64,000 bases of DNA from Phanerochaete sordida (GCA_019973155.2 BPQB01000096.1:1-64000); one strand, 5' to 3'; numbered from the stretch's first letter, positions 45,794 through 57,450 are shown. Notes: generated from the sequence alone by a model not told the origin. A program made the numbers and translations.

Positions 45794-48039
45794 ATGCGCA
45801 GAGCAGCTTCTATCGCGCTATTCGCGGGAGCGGCCCTCGGCGTGCCCTCTGGGCAGCTTGCGGCCCGCGACTGCGTCGGCACGTCCGACGCGACGTGCAA
45901 CTACCTTCTTGGACAATGTGCCAGCTCGGTGAGCCACGTCTTCCGCTCGACATCCAACCCACCCGCTGACAGGTAATCGCAGCCTGGAATATGGACCAGC
46001 GCGAGCTGCGTCGCAGCCGCGACCTGCGCCGGCGTACGTCGCACCTTTTTCCACGCCGCCCCTGCCTGACCGCGCCCGCGCAGCTCGAGACCTTCCTCGA
46101 CGTGCTCTGCTGCAGCGCGAACAAGTGCCTCACGCCGTCGCAGCAGCCGAGTCTCGACTACAACGTGCGCCGCCTCCCTCACCTGTTGTCGCCACCATGC
46201 TCACGCGCCGCAGCTCTACGCCAGCATCGTCGGCCAGTGCGCCTTCGCGACCGGCGGGTGCCCCATCACTCAGCGTACGTGCGCCCACGTTTCCTTGCGA
46301 GTGCAGGCTGACACGGTCGCACGCAGAGAATTATATCGATTTTTACTACGGCACGCTCTCGAAGACCGGCTCGCCGATATTCCCCTCGAGCGTGTACGTC
46401 CGCCCTCCCTCTCCCCACCCCTCTATCTAACCTTCACCCAGCGACATCGTCAAAGCCTGGTGGGCGCAGATCACCGCCTGGACCGCGGTACGCCCTCCCT
46501 CCCCTCCCCTTCTCCCCAGCATCCTAACATCCCACTCCCCGCGCAGCGCACCCCCTCCGTCCCCTACAAGAACTTCGACGACTGGTGCGCCCTCCCGCCC
46601 TCCCACCCCCGCCCGCACCGTCCCGCGAGCCCGCTGACGAGTACGCAGGCTCCACTTCAGCAGCGGCCCCGCGACGCCACCGCCGCCCGCCGGCGGCTCG
46701 ACGGGCGGCGGCAGTGGCGGCGGCGGAGGTATCATTGTCGTCCCGCCGCCTGGCGGTGGGACTGGCGGTGGCACCGGCGGCGGCACTGGTGGCGGCACTG
46801 GTGGTGGTACCACCGGCGGCGGATCTGGTGGTGGTGGCACTACTGGAGGCGGCTCTGGCGGTGGCGGTACGACTGGTGGCGGATCTGGTGGCGGAACGGG
46901 TGGCGGCAGCACAGGCGACGGTGACGGTGACGGCGACGACGGCGACGACGACCCTGACGACTCCTGCACGGCGGACGACTCGACGGGCTTCCGCCGCGCG
47001 GCCGTCCCGCGCGCCGAGGTCGCGGACATGTGCGTCTCTCCAGCTTGCTTGAAGCCTGATGAGTGCGCGCTGATGGGTGCGGGCTAGATACGACGCGTGG
47101 GCCGCGAACCAGACGGCCGCGGCCCTGCACGCGTCGGCGAAGCGCGCGGCGCTGCTCGCGTGGAACTACGAGCTCGACTGCAGCGAGTGCGTCCTTCTCT
47201 CCCCCCCCTCCCCTCCCTCCCTACTGACCCCCGCGCAGGTTCCCGAACGTCTGCGAGAACTGGTGCTACTACGTGTACTGTGCGTGGCGCGTTTTGTTTT
47301 TTCGGAGAGGGCGAGGGCGCGCGGGCGCGGCTGATAGTGTGTGATGCAGGCAAGAGCGGGAGCTGGAGCGTGCACGTCGACCGCGCCGCCGGCAACCGCG
47401 GCAAGTCGGCGTGCAAGACGCCGAACAAGTGCAGCTACACGTGCAAGGGCACCGGCGGGTGGTCGTTGAACCCGAACGAGAGTGCGTTCTCCCTTGCGCT
47501 CATGCGTGCTGTGGGTGGCTGGGGTGTGCTGACGGTCGTGTGGCGCAGAGTGGCAGTGCGACGAGCAGCCAAAGAACACGAACACCGAGGGCGGCGCCGG
47601 CGCCGCGACGCGCTGCATGACCAAGACCGAGAACGGCGGTGCGTGTCCCCTCGCTCACCCAGCCGCGCCAAACGCTGACTGTATGCGCCGCAGACGAGGG
47701 CAACGCGTGGAAGTCCTTCATCAGTGCGTGCCGCGCCCTCCCTGCGCCTCCCGCGCTGACGCCGCTGACGCTGACGCCGCGCAGACCAGGCCGGCACGGA
47801 CAACGACCCGCTGCCGAACGGCCAGAGCGTGACCGTCGTCCTCTGTGCGTTTTCCTTCCTGTTGAACGGATGGGTGGTGGGGCTGATGGGGCGCAGCGAA
47901 CTGGAACGCGAAGGGCATCTGCGCGAGCTACGGCGGGCTCGGCACCACCAAGTGCCCAAAGGCGGTCACGCCGAGCGACCCGCTCGTCATGAAGCTCACG
48001 AATGGCCACGGGTCGGACGATGGGGTGCGCCAGGCGTAG
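45794..48039 (+). CDS. Secreted Cys-module protein with NucA/NucB-like domain
   Basis: Fifteen exons (45794-45928, 45983-46033, 46084-46164, 46214-46274, 46327-46393, 46442-46487, 46547-46584, 46649-47029, 47088-47186, 47239-47279, 47350-47481, 47549-47638, 47694-47723, 47785-47844, 47897-48039) join without a phase conflict to 484 residues. A signal peptide (to about residue 20) is followed by a Cys module (RDCVGTSDATCNYLLGQC, SASCVAAATC, DVLCCSANKC). Next come a middle domain (QQNYIDFYYGTLSK, WWAQITAWTA, VPYKNFDDWLH) and a Gly/Thr linker. The C-terminal domain carries CENWCYYVYC, WQCDEQP, TEGGAGAATRCM and KTENGDEGNAWKSF. The last blocks resemble the NucA/NucB secreted deoxyribonuclease family (CDE-P ... 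GG ... RC ... EN); DEQP stands where DEYP is usual, so activity is uncertain. The Cys module recurs in the small genes to the right. Confidence 0.82.
46690..46925 (+). repeat. Gly-rich simple-repeat linker
   Basis: GGT/GGC-rich repeats encoding GGGTGGG and GGGSGGG units inside exon 8, followed by an Asp-rich stretch. A flexible linker between the N-terminal domains and the nuclease-like domain. Confidence 0.85.
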
Positions 48040-48306
48040 AGACGAGAAGGCGGAGTCGTCGAGAAGGTATATTCGTGGGCGTTCCGAGTTATCGTGTCGT
48101 CGACGCGCACATAGGGAATGCCATCATGTCTCCTGTGTGCGGCCCGGACCGATGTGCACGAGGCGAGTGAACAATGTATCATTTCAGGTTTCCGTTTCGG
48201 GCTTCCCTTGTTTCGCCCAAGGAAGAGTGCGCACGCCAGCGCCCGGCAGCTTGGAAGCTTCCCTCCCTGCCTCTTCTCTCGACGCCACCACGCCCAACAT
48301 CCGCGC

Positions 48307-49898
48307 ATGTCCCAATTTCTCTTCTTGCGAGCTCTCGCCGTAGAGCGGTACGGCATGTCGCGCATCCTGCGTCTGCTCCCGCGGGAAGACTTGCTTTCTT
48401 GCGCTGGTGCCTCGCGCCACCTCCGACATCTCGCGTTCACCATCCTCTACCGGGACTTCACCTTTGTCATTCATTTGCCTCTCGAGCCTATACAAGATGC
48501 GGGTGACGCCGGTGAGACGGGAGATGCTATGGCACGATCCAGGAGGTCAAGTCCCACAGTGGTCCCGAACAGCGCCGTAGAGCGAGAGGTCACGTCGCTC
48601 GATGATGTCGCAGTATTCCTGCGGCGTCACGCGCATATCTTGACCTACATCAAGAGTCTCGATCTACGTGTGCCGCCGTCCAAGTCGGAAGACGTTGCCG
48701 TAGGTCCATCGCGGTTCTCAGACGCCTCCACATTCATCGCCATCCTCCACCTCGCGCCACGCCTCGAGAACCTATGGCTCACCGACATCCTGCTCACGGG
48801 CACCGCAACGTACACGGGCACGCTCATCGCGGAGCAGCACTGGAGCCTGCTCACGCTGCGCCACGTCTGCCTCCAGCTATCCTACCGATGGCGGGCGCCC
48901 GGCGTCCCGCCGCCCGACCTCCTGCGCAACCTGCTCATGCCCTTCGGCACCATCGCCGACCTGCGCATCCGCTGCTGGCGCGCGCCCATGGACGTGCTCG
49001 ACCCGCTGCCGCAGCACCTGCGCCTGCACGCGCTCACGCTCGACGACCGCGTCTCGATGCACCCGCTCTTCGCGCAGCTCGCGCGCCACCCGCTCGTGCG
49101 CCTGCTCCGGCGCCTGGATTTCCAGGACGAGGTCCCCGGCTCGCCCGAGGAGGTGTGCGGGGCGCTCTACGAGCTCCTCGATGCCGCCGGCGCACAGCTC
49201 GAGCACTTTGCGTTCGGTGCGCTGACGCTGCAGCGCGCGTTCCTGGGTGGGGGTGAGCTGCGCCCGCGTTGTGTCAGGCATTTTTACTGACTGCGAACAC
49301 GGCAGACAAATGGAAGAATGAGTACAGGAAAGCCCTCGCAGACCGCGTCTGCGCGCGCTTCGACCCCGCGCGGCTCGCGTCGCTCGCGCTGCACGTCCTC
49401 CTCTGGGGCGAGGAGTACGACCACTACTATACCAGCGATAGGATGCACAACATCTGGACCGACGCCATCGACGTGCTCGAGTGCATGCGCACGAGCAGCC
49501 CGGCGGCGGTCGCGGGCGTGCGCACGATCACGGTGAAGATCAACGCCTGGGCGGTCCACGACGCCGCAGCCCTCAAGGCGCGCATCGTGCGCCACAAGTA
49601 TGTGCGCGATAGGCTCGAGACGGAGCTGCTCCGCTGGAGGAAGGAGCTTGGATTGCAGCGCGTCGTCGTCGAGTTCCTCGATAGCAGCGATCTCGCGCTG
49701 GGCGAGGAGCGATGGGCCGTCTTGCATGGCCCGCAGCTGATGTTTCCCCGGCTGCGCAAGAAGGGGTTGCTTCACCATCAAGACTTGCAGATACTCGAGG
49801 AGCGCTGGGTGAGTTTTGGACTCCTACAGCTTGCGACACGCACTGAAAAAGGCTTCAGATACACCGGAGCGACGAATAAGCACCACGCAATTGCATGA
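48307..49898 (+). CDS. F-box-like protein, convergent pair member A
   Basis: Exons 48307-49252 and 49306-49898, 512 residues. The start MSQFLFLRALAVERYGMSRI leads into an F-box-like stretch, LRLLPREDLLSCAGASRHLR, then YRDFTFVIH. Further on are LRR-like blocks also found in its partner: LAPRLENLWLTDILL, PPDLLRNLLMPFG and HPLVRLLRRLDFQDE. The splice donor gtgagc at 49253 is better than gtgggg three codons earlier; both keep the phase. The C-terminal half reads DKWKNEY, VRTITVKI, VVVEFLDSS and LQILEERW. Probable SCF substrate adaptor by family. Converges on its paralog at 51513-53352. Confidence 0.85.
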
Positions 49899-50473
49899 TA
49901 GCTACGTTTCAGACCTAGTTGGTATATAATACGTACATACAGTTCAGCATATTATCACTGGACTCGGGATTCTAGCGCACGAAGTCTTGCGATTCGACGC
50001 CATTTCACCAATTGTTATCTAGGTTCGAAATTCGACCATGCGATGTTTGCTGTGGCAGTGATTTGACAATGATCCGAGAGGCTGTCGCGGGAAGCTATGC
50101 AGGACATAGATACATTGGGTATACCACGATGCGGTTCGGAAATGTGCATTATTTGGACCGGGTAGCCCACGATAGTCAAGCGGACACTATCGATGGTAAT
50201 CAGCTTGAAAGCCGAAGATGTTGCATCCTGCGCTGGGCTTTCAATATCCTATTCTAGCATGCCTTAGTCCACGAGTAGAACTGCGTATGGACACACCGAC
50301 ACACAGCGAACATTGCATTTGTCTCGACGTCAAAATGTAACATGGAAGAGCGCTGCGGTTCAGATGGCAAGGCGGCGAAATGGCGAGGCCTACGGCAGGC
50401 GCTGCTGTATATAAACTACTATGATATTTATCAGCGTAGACCTCACTAACAAACATACGTCTCTGCCGCTACA
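49899..50473. other. Intergenic region
   Basis: About 570 bases; ends with a TATA box for the small secreted gene at 50474. A B-box-like GGTTCGAAATTC near 50022 has no cloverleaf around it. Confidence 0.5.
50408..50415 (+). promoter_or_regulatory. TATA box
   Basis: TATATAAA, about 60 bases upstream of the start codon at 50474. Confidence 0.75.
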
Positions 50474-50898
50474 ATGGTCGCATTCATATCCTCTTTCCTT
50501 CTCCTCACGCTTGGAGGCACGCTCGCCATGGCACTGCCTTCTGGAGTGCTCTCCACGCGCGACTGCGGCGACTCAGAAGATTGCACGAAGCTTGTGCAAT
50601 CATGCCTTCAGGAAGTCGTGCTGCCCGTGAGTCGCACGTAGCCCGTAATAAACCGCGCTATACTTACTATGCGTCCTACAGCTCGATTTTACTACGATAC
50701 CTAGCTGCATTGCTGCTGCTAGGAGCATCGAGAAGGTATGCCTCATATGCCGGATACATACGCGCACAGTTAACACGGTACGTGCCCAGCGCCAGCCGGA
50801 TGTCGGCCCTCCACCCCTCTGCCACGGATCAGCGCAATGCCACGTCGATTGATATGGAGAACGTTTTACGGAGCATACTAGTAGTAGACGTTGGGTAA
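50474..50898 (+). CDS. Small secreted Cys-module protein
   Basis: Three exons (50474-50626, 50682-50735, 50770-50898) give 111 residues; introns 1 and 2 are both in phase 0. Signal peptide MVAFISSFLLLTLGGTLAMA, then LSTRDCGDSEDCTKLVQSC, matching RDCVGTSDATCNYLLGQC of the gene at 45794. Exon 2 (54 bases) reads LDFTTIPSCIAAARSIEK, matching SASCVAAATC there. Exon 3 has no cysteine and no family resemblance, and intron 2 is only 34 bases, so this end may be degenerate or wrongly spliced. Function unknown; secreted by signal peptide. Confidence 0.68.
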
Positions 50899-51512
50899 CA
50901 CGGACGATGGTGGAGACGATTGGTAGCTGAGCTTGCACAATGTCCGGTTACATGCTCGTGGGGACGCGTGGCCGACACTCCTTCTAACGACCACCGCATC
51001 TACCTGATATCTCACGCTTCCTCGTGATGTCCCTCGAGGCTTTCAGTAGTTTTGAAACCATTTGTCGCCGCGGCGGCCGCGTTGGATGCGCCTAAGCAAT
51101 TATTATTCGTGACAGCGCAACATACGAGCGACTCGCGATGAGGCTGACTACTACGGCAAAGGGCGAGGTGACGGCAGGACGAACGCATTGTCTGTGACAG
51201 CCTAGAGGTCGGCGGAAACACTGCCATCCCAGATGTCTACATCCACGCTTCCGAGAGGTCGAGATATTTTAGTCGAGCGACGAGATTGCTTTCGCTACGA
51301 CGGTAGTCCATTATATCCACACAGATAAATTTACGTCGAATCCCATCAGAATCCTTCCGCACCTCGAGCACAGAATTCAACAAGAGCTTGCCATTCTTCG
51401 CCATCTCTCGAGTACGGATCCATAACGCTCTCATACTCCACTGCTGCGCCGTGTAGCGTGCAAAGACTCAGTGATGCTGTATTGCAAGTCAGAAAATTGG
51501 CCCCGTGAGATC
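50899..51512. other. Intergenic region
   Basis: About 610 bases between the small secreted gene and the 3' end of the next F-box gene. A minus-strand open stretch near 51237-51434 has no domain. No gene seen. Confidence 0.5.
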
Positions 51513-53352
51513 CTAATAGGCACGTACGCAACGCTCCTCAAAGATACGCCAATCCTGGCGGCACAGCCGTCCCATCTTGTGCAGGAGGGGAAACAGCAGC
51601 CGACCTCCATGCGCTATCGCGTACGGCCAGTCGGGCAGCTCGCTGGTATCGACGAACTCGACGACAACTTTGAAGTCCTCGAATCCCGGCTGGCGCGTCC
51701 AATGGAGCAGCTCGCCCTCGAGATCGCAGACGGCGTCGGGCGTGCGATGCCTCTGGATCTGCGCCTTGAACTTGTCCACATCGGCGGTCTTGCCAGCGAC
51801 AATTCTCACGACGATCGTGCGCACCCGCGCGACGTAGTCCGCGGAGAAGGAGCGCATGTTCCACAGCAGCGTCGCACACTCGCTCCAGGCCGTGGCGTTA
51901 CCACGCTTGACGACAGGGCTGCCGGGAGGCGAGAGAGGGACGTTGATCGCAAGTGTGTGGAATCGGTCTGGGCGGAAGCGGGCGATGATTTGCGCTTTGA
52001 ATATACGCCAAAAGGTATAGTAGCCATTATATTGTTCTGACCAGAGCATGTGAGTGGAGAACATGACTTTGAGAGGGCGACTTACCCTCTACAGCGCTGA
52101 CAATCAGGAAAGGTCCAAAGCCGAAACATTCAAGGCCAGAGCCTATGATCTTCATGACGTCGTAGAACGCCCAATCGAGGTCCTCGCTACTCATAGGAAT
52201 ATGGAGTGTCGGATCGGCCAGATCCTGGAAGTTGAGCCGTCGGAGATGCCGCGCCTGAGGGTGCCTCATCAAGGCCCGCACAACGATCCTGCTGTCGACG
52301 TGCCCATCTAGTGTCAAAGACTCGATGATGAGGTCCTTCGGGAACCGCTGAATAGGCTCCGGAAGGCACTTCCAGCGCCGTATCCGCAGGTCCTCGATGG
52401 CGCGGAAGGGCATGAGCAGGTTGCGAAGGAGCCCAGGTGGTGCGCTGCTGGTGGGCTCCCAGTCGTAGGTCACGTCGATGCAGAGGTGGCGCAAAGAGAC
52501 GAGCGAAAAGTTCGAGTCTGCGATGAGCGAGGCCAGAGCGTCCCCATGACCTGGAAGAAGAATGTTCTTGAGCCACAGGTTCTCGAGGTTCGGAAGGTGG
52601 CGCAGGATCTCGAGGAATACTTTGACGTCTGCCACGTACAGCGGCCTGCGGACGGCGGACAGTTGCTCTCCTCTCGGTGGCAACATGGACAGCTCGAGGC
52701 TCTTCACGTAGCGGTTCATGTATCCCTGGGAAGAAAGGTGGCTGAAGACACCGTTCAAGGAGGACGTGTACCGGATGTCTTCGTCCCCGTCTCCGGATTC
52801 GCTGGACGAGTCGACCTCATCGTCCACGTCCATATCGTCTGAGCTGCTGTCTTCGGCTACTACATTCCAGTAGTCATATTCAACGGCCTGAAGGGCGATA
52901 TCGACGGCCCTCCTTTGCTCTTCGTCGATGTCGTCGTCGTCGTCGTCCTCCTCGTCCTCCTCTTCCTCCTCCTCGTCCTCCTCCTCGTCCTCCTCCTCGT
53001 CCTCCTCGTCCTCGTCCTCCTCTTCGTCTCCGAACTCTACCCCCTCAGCAGCATCACTGTCCATCCAAGGGTGCCAGCCCGAGATCTCCATATCGTCTTC
53101 GCCAGACCTGACGTCGGTAGACAGAGAATGCTCGCCAGTGGCATCGCCGCCCTGCGACGGTGCTCGTTCTTCGTCGACGCGAGGATGGATCTTGATAGTC
53201 AGGTCTCTGAAGCAGAAGCCGAGCGCGAGGTGGCGGAGGTAGCGGCACGTCCCTGCGCAGGCGAAGATGTCTTCCGGTAATAAATTGCGCATGACGCGAG
53301 ACATGCCGTGCTGCTGGATTTCGAGGACGCGGAATAGCAAGAGATGTGTCAT
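51513..53352 (-). CDS. F-box-like protein, convergent pair member B
   Basis: Exons 53352-52086 and 52036-51513, 596 residues. The start MTHLLLFRVLEIQQHGMSRV aligns with the partner at 48307. The F-box-like part is MRNLLPEDIFACAGTCRYLR. Shared LRR-like blocks are LPNLENLWLKNILLPG, PPGLLRNLLMPFRAI and HPQARHLRRLNFQD, and at the end VRTIVVRI, KVVVEFVDTS and IFEERC. Between F-box and LRR part this copy carries a long Glu/Asp run (about 52928-53040) that its partner lacks. The intron position and phase near the 3' third match the partner. Confidence 0.86.
52925..53040 (-). repeat. Acidic-repeat microsatellite in coding sequence
   Basis: CCTCCTCGT-type repeats that read as Glu/Asp runs (DEEEDEEDEE) on the coding strand. 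In-frame triplet repeats prone to length change. Confidence 0.85.
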
Positions 53353-54402
53353 TTCGACGAGTGTGGGTTGTTCTGTGTCGAAATGTGTGCGTAGGACGAC
53401 GATGGTGGTATGGGAGCAGACGTAGTGCGATGGAGGAAAGACATCTTGCAGGCTGCAGGCAGACCCTATGTCGACTGGTGCCTCTCGTGCTTCCTTTGTT
53501 GAAGACGGGCAACCACCGCGGACAGAACAAAGCAAGCTGAGTTTCGCTAGACGCCTTCTCCTAATGTGCCACTCCCACCAGACCTCTGCGCGCGGCGGCG
53601 GCTGGAGCGGGAATTCTGGAGATATCGGTGGGCTATTGATTCCTCAAGCATGCCCAGCCCTGACGGACCCTCCACGCAGCCAGAGAGTCCTGTTGTGACA
53701 GCATGCAACAGCGACTGACGATGTTGAACGACGCAAAGCTTTCCTGAAACCGTCGGATTATAAGGTAACGCAACAAACGATGCATATCCAGCTCTTACCG
53801 CAGCGTAGAAGGGCGCGCTCCGGCTTTCCTAAGCCATCCAGCGAACCTGCGAGTCTGACAATGCTCTTGTGACGCATGTAGAAGGCGTAGGCCCAAGTAC
53901 CCACCCTCGTAAACGAAGTTCAGCAACATCATGCAGTATCGGCACGATGCCTGTGCCCCACAAGAACGGATACAGAGCTTGCGCGGGCAAAGAAGCCAAC
54001 AGACTCGCTTTGCTGGAGCTGCCTGCGTCCAAGACCCGGACGCTGTCCTTGCTTTGCGTGACACATCCAATGAGCATCTAGTAGGCCGGTAGGCCGGTCA
54101 ACTGTGAGCAAATCCGAAGAAAGGATGTTACTTACCCAGATAGATATCTCGTCTCAGAGTCCTGATGAGCCCAGCGAGAGCGCCTTTGGCAGTCGAATGA
54201 CCGCCATAGGACCTCTGGCAGCGAACACTTGAACCGCTCGCCTCGACCCACGCATCCGCACAGATACGGACGCCCCGCAGCGTGGGGCACGCCAGCCGTC
54301 CACCGTCCCCAACAACCCGCCCGGCGTCTCACCCGCCGAACCCATACTTCACCCCAGCCTCCCCCGCTTTCTCCTCCCCATCCCCCAGTCCGCACACCCA
54401 CG
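53353..54402. other. Intergenic region
   Basis: About 1 kb between the 5' ends of the F-box gene (minus) and the next small secreted gene (plus). A minus-strand stretch at 53795-54077 (LPAQALYPFLWGTGIVPIL) is open but isolated; it may be a relic. No gene called. Confidence 0.45.
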
Positions 54403-54868
54403 ATGCTCGCACCCACCACACTCCTCCTCCTACTCGCAACAGCCGCGCTCGCGCAGCTCCCCGCCGAACCGACGCTCAACGCGCGCTGCCCGCGCCCCGC
54501 CGCCGCGTGCGTCGATCTCGTCGAGACCTGCCTCGGGAACGTCGTGCAGCAGGTGCGCCCGCCCCCATCTCGCCTCCCTCTCGCCTCCCTCCCGCTTCCC
54601 CCTCGCCTTCTCTGCGCCGCGCTTACTGGCGCGCAGTATAATCTCTCGACGAACCCGGCGTGCGTGCAGGCGTTTGAGTGTTTGATTCAGGTGAGCATTT
54701 TGGGTGGTGGGGGAGGGGTGGGGTTGTGGTGAGGCTGACAAGGGGGCGCAGGGCGGCCAGCTGTTCGAGCTCGTGTGCTGCAGCGTGCCCGACTTGTACT
54801 TTTGCGCGAAGACGAAGGGGCTGGACTATGCTGCGCTGATGCTGGGGGCGGGGGCGGGTTCAGCGTGA
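54403..54868 (+). CDS. Small secreted Cys-module protein
   Basis: Three exons (54403-54552, 54637-54690, 54752-54868), 106 residues, both introns in phase 0. Signal peptide MLAPTTLLLLLATAALAQLP, then ARCPRPAAACVDLVETC in exon 1. Exon 2 is STNPACVQAFECLIQ. Exon 3 begins GGQLFELVCCSVPDLYFC and ends at a TGA in 54866-54868. The order C..C..C / C..C / CC..C is the same as exons 1-3 of the 484-residue gene at 45794, so this is a stand-alone version of that N-terminal module. Convergent with the glycosyltransferase, 89 bases away. No TATA box seen upstream. Confidence 0.78.
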
Positions 54869-54957
54869 GGGCGGCGGGCGGGAGAGGTGATGTGTGCTGT
54901 TGTTCGTATAGAGAAATGAACGTTGTCGTGGATGGAACGAGAGACGACGGCGTGCGG

Positions 54958-57023
54958 TCACAGCAGCGAGTCCAGCAACTCCCCAGCCGCATCCCTCGCC
55001 GCACCGCCCTCCACCCACAGCCCTCGCATCGCCCCGCGCAACTCTCCAGCCCGCACCCGCATGTACGCCCCGTCCTCCCCGCACGCCCTCCCAAACACAC
55101 CTCGCACCTCCGCCCGCACACCCTGCAGCGTACACCCCGGCACCGCCCCACCCCCGTCACGGTACGCAGGCCGAGTCGCCTGCGCGCCCGCGCGCACCTC
55201 CGCGAGCTCGTACGCGACGCCGAGCTGCGCGAGGTGCCGCGCGTTGAGCGGCGCGTCGGCGCCGAAGGGCCAGCAGATCCTATATTGCAATCAGTTGGTT
55301 CTAAGTGGTATGGGGAGGGGAGGGGAGGGGAGGCGTACAGAGGGACGCCGGCGCAGAGCGCCTCCGAGACGCTGTTGAACCCGGCGTGTGTTAGGAACCA
55401 GCCTGTCGCCTTGCGCGCGGTCAGCCGGCGCGTGGCGCGGGGAGGAGAGGGGAGGGAGCGTACGGGGTGTGCGAGGATGGCGCGCTGGGGCGCCCAGGGT
55501 GTGAGCAGGGCGAGGCCTGTGGCGGAGAGTTTGTCGGAGATGGTGGAGGGGATGTGCGCGGAGGGCGCGGGGTGGGCGAGGATCTGTCGGAACGGTAAGC
55601 TGCTGGTGGCGCGCGCAGAGAGTGCATGCGTACGAATGGGATGTGCCGCGCGAGGAGCACGTCGAGCACGGTCCAGAGCCTGTCGGGCTCGCTCGGCCAG
55701 ACGAGCGTGCCGAACGAGATCTGCGAGGTGCGGGTCAGGGGGCGGTGCCGCTGGGTGCTGGGCACGCACGTATACGAGGGACTGGGGGCCGTGGCGTTGC
55801 AGCACGTCGTCCATGAACGTCTCTATCTCTGACATGGTTTCGTCCTGCTGGGATTTGGCGTCGTGCAGTGTCGCGGTGTCGGGCACCAGCGGGCCGAGCA
55901 TGTACATCTTCCTGCCCGTCAGCGCGAAGAACGCTTCGAACGCGCGTACAGCCTCCGGGGGCTCGTACAAGGACGTGCTCGCTGAGAGGAACGCGTCGCA
56001 GTCATGAGTCACACTGCAGTAAGGTTGTGTGAGGCAAGAAGTGATACGGCGAATGCAGGCGGACGAACGCGGAGGCGGCTAGGTGCAGCAGGCCGATAAC
56101 GTGCAGCTTCCAGATCGGCTAGGGACTATATGTACGAAGCATCAGACCATACAAGACGAAGACTCACCTCCTGCGGGAACAGCTCGTACTTGTACATCGG
56201 CGGGAGCCCCGGCGGGTACAGCACCTCGTCGGTCGGATGCGCGATGGCCTACATATATGCGTCAGCATCCCATCCACCCCATCACCAGCCGCAGGCCTAC
56301 CTCAAGCGCATCACGCATATGCTCCCTCCCGTGCTCAGCGACGTACTCGTCCACGCGCCGCCGCAGCGCGCCGCGGCTGTCCGCGCCGAACGGGCCAAAG
56401 AGCGTGTACGACGCCGCGAGCGACGCGGGGCCCGAGGCCCAGATCGGCGTCGCCGGGGCGAGGCGGCGCGCACTCTCCATGTGCTTGTGCCCGTGAATCT
56501 GCATGCGCGGGTAAGCGGGGGATGTGCGGCAGCGAGCGGCGGGCGGCGAACGCGCACGTCGACGATGAGCGCGGCGGGCGGCGCGAGCGCGGGGAGCGAC
56601 TGCTGTGTCGCCGCACAGGGAACTGGCGCCGCCTTGGCGAGTGCAGCAAAAGCTGCTTCGAACGAGGTGTGGATCGTCGCGGCGTCCAGAGGGTTCCGTT
56701 CGTTGTATGCCAGCCCGACGACTCTGCGCGCGTGTCAGCGGGGCGGCGGTGCGCAGCACGAGGGCTGTACCGGATGCGGCCCGCGAGCTCGGCGTCGGAG
56801 TAGCCCAGGGCGTGCAGTATCTCGGCAGAGACTTGGCCGTGCTGGTAGCTCGAGGTGAGGAACGTGATGTCGACGTCGCGCAGCGCGACGAGCCGCGCCG
56901 CCAGCACGCAGAGCGGGCGCACGTGGCCTGGCGAGGCGCTATCAGCAGCCGGTGCAGAGCCACAGGGGGAAGAGGCGTACCCCATGCGGTGTGTGCGACG
57001 ATGGCGATGTGCAAGGGCGGCAT
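54958..57023 (-). CDS. UDP-glycosyltransferase (UGT, GT1 family)
   Basis: Transfers sugar from a UDP-sugar to a small acceptor; acceptor unknown. Multi-exon gene of roughly 490 residues: exon 1 57023-56981 (MPPLHIAIVAHTAWG), then 56927-56771, 56723-56558, 56498-56301, 56248-56168, 56118 onward, and several more to the stop at 54958. The N-terminal acceptor domain carries GHVRPLCVLAARLV. The C-terminal donor-binding motif reads LTPWAPQRAILAHP, ATGWFLTHAGFNSVSEAL, CAGVPL, then ICWPFGADAPLNA, the PSPG-like signature in which the His of LTHAG binds UDP. The join between the exon at 56118 and VTHDCDAFLSAS requires an intron of only 34 bases, so that step is uncertain. Divergent from the Zn2Cys6-like gene. 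Confidence 0.87.
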
Positions 57024-57450
57024 GGTCTCGCAGAGGGGAAGAGACAGCGTCTGCGGAAAGTCTGAATGGCGAAGCCTTGGCTCGTGGGAGTTCCCGGTGT
57101 GGAGGCACACTAGCGGACACGTATGCGTGCGCGAGTAGAAGAAAGTCCAGGATGCATTCGGATCCTCTGTGGCGTTCTGAGCGAGTAGACTAGCTGGACG
57201 TTGGTCGGGAGAGCAAAGCGGCGGACGCGTGAAACGTTGATGCGCCTGTGCTCCAAATCGGGAAAGCGTCGGGAGTGATCCCGCTAGCTCCGTTTTTGAG
57301 AGCATCCGTGCTTCGACTGCGACCACCACCTGCCGGCTCTTCTCCTCACTGGGTCACGGACTCAGTCAACACATCCGCACCTCCACTCTCGTAATTCACA
57401 TCACTCACGCGAAGACGCGGGTTTACGGCGCGCTTCACGCGACTGCAAGC
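57024..57450. promoter_or_regulatory. Divergent upstream region, UGT / Zn-cluster gene
   Basis: About 430 bases between two 5' ends. No motif named. Confidence 0.5.

Noticed and set aside
45013..45969. 318-codon plus-strand frame
   Set aside because: GC-rich artefact; it overlaps the first exon of the secreted gene at 45794 in another frame.
45973..46060. Alternative exon 2 of the 45794 gene reading VIAAWNMDQREL
   Set aside because: The reading with acceptor at 45983 restores the cysteine pair seen in the paralogs and keeps all downstream phases.
50015..50040. B-box-like GGTTCGAAATTC suggesting a tRNA
   Set aside because: No A box and no cloverleaf can be folded around it.
53795..54077. 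Minus-strand open frame with a hydrophobic stretch
   Set aside because: Isolated, no family resemblance, no connected exons; possibly a relic.
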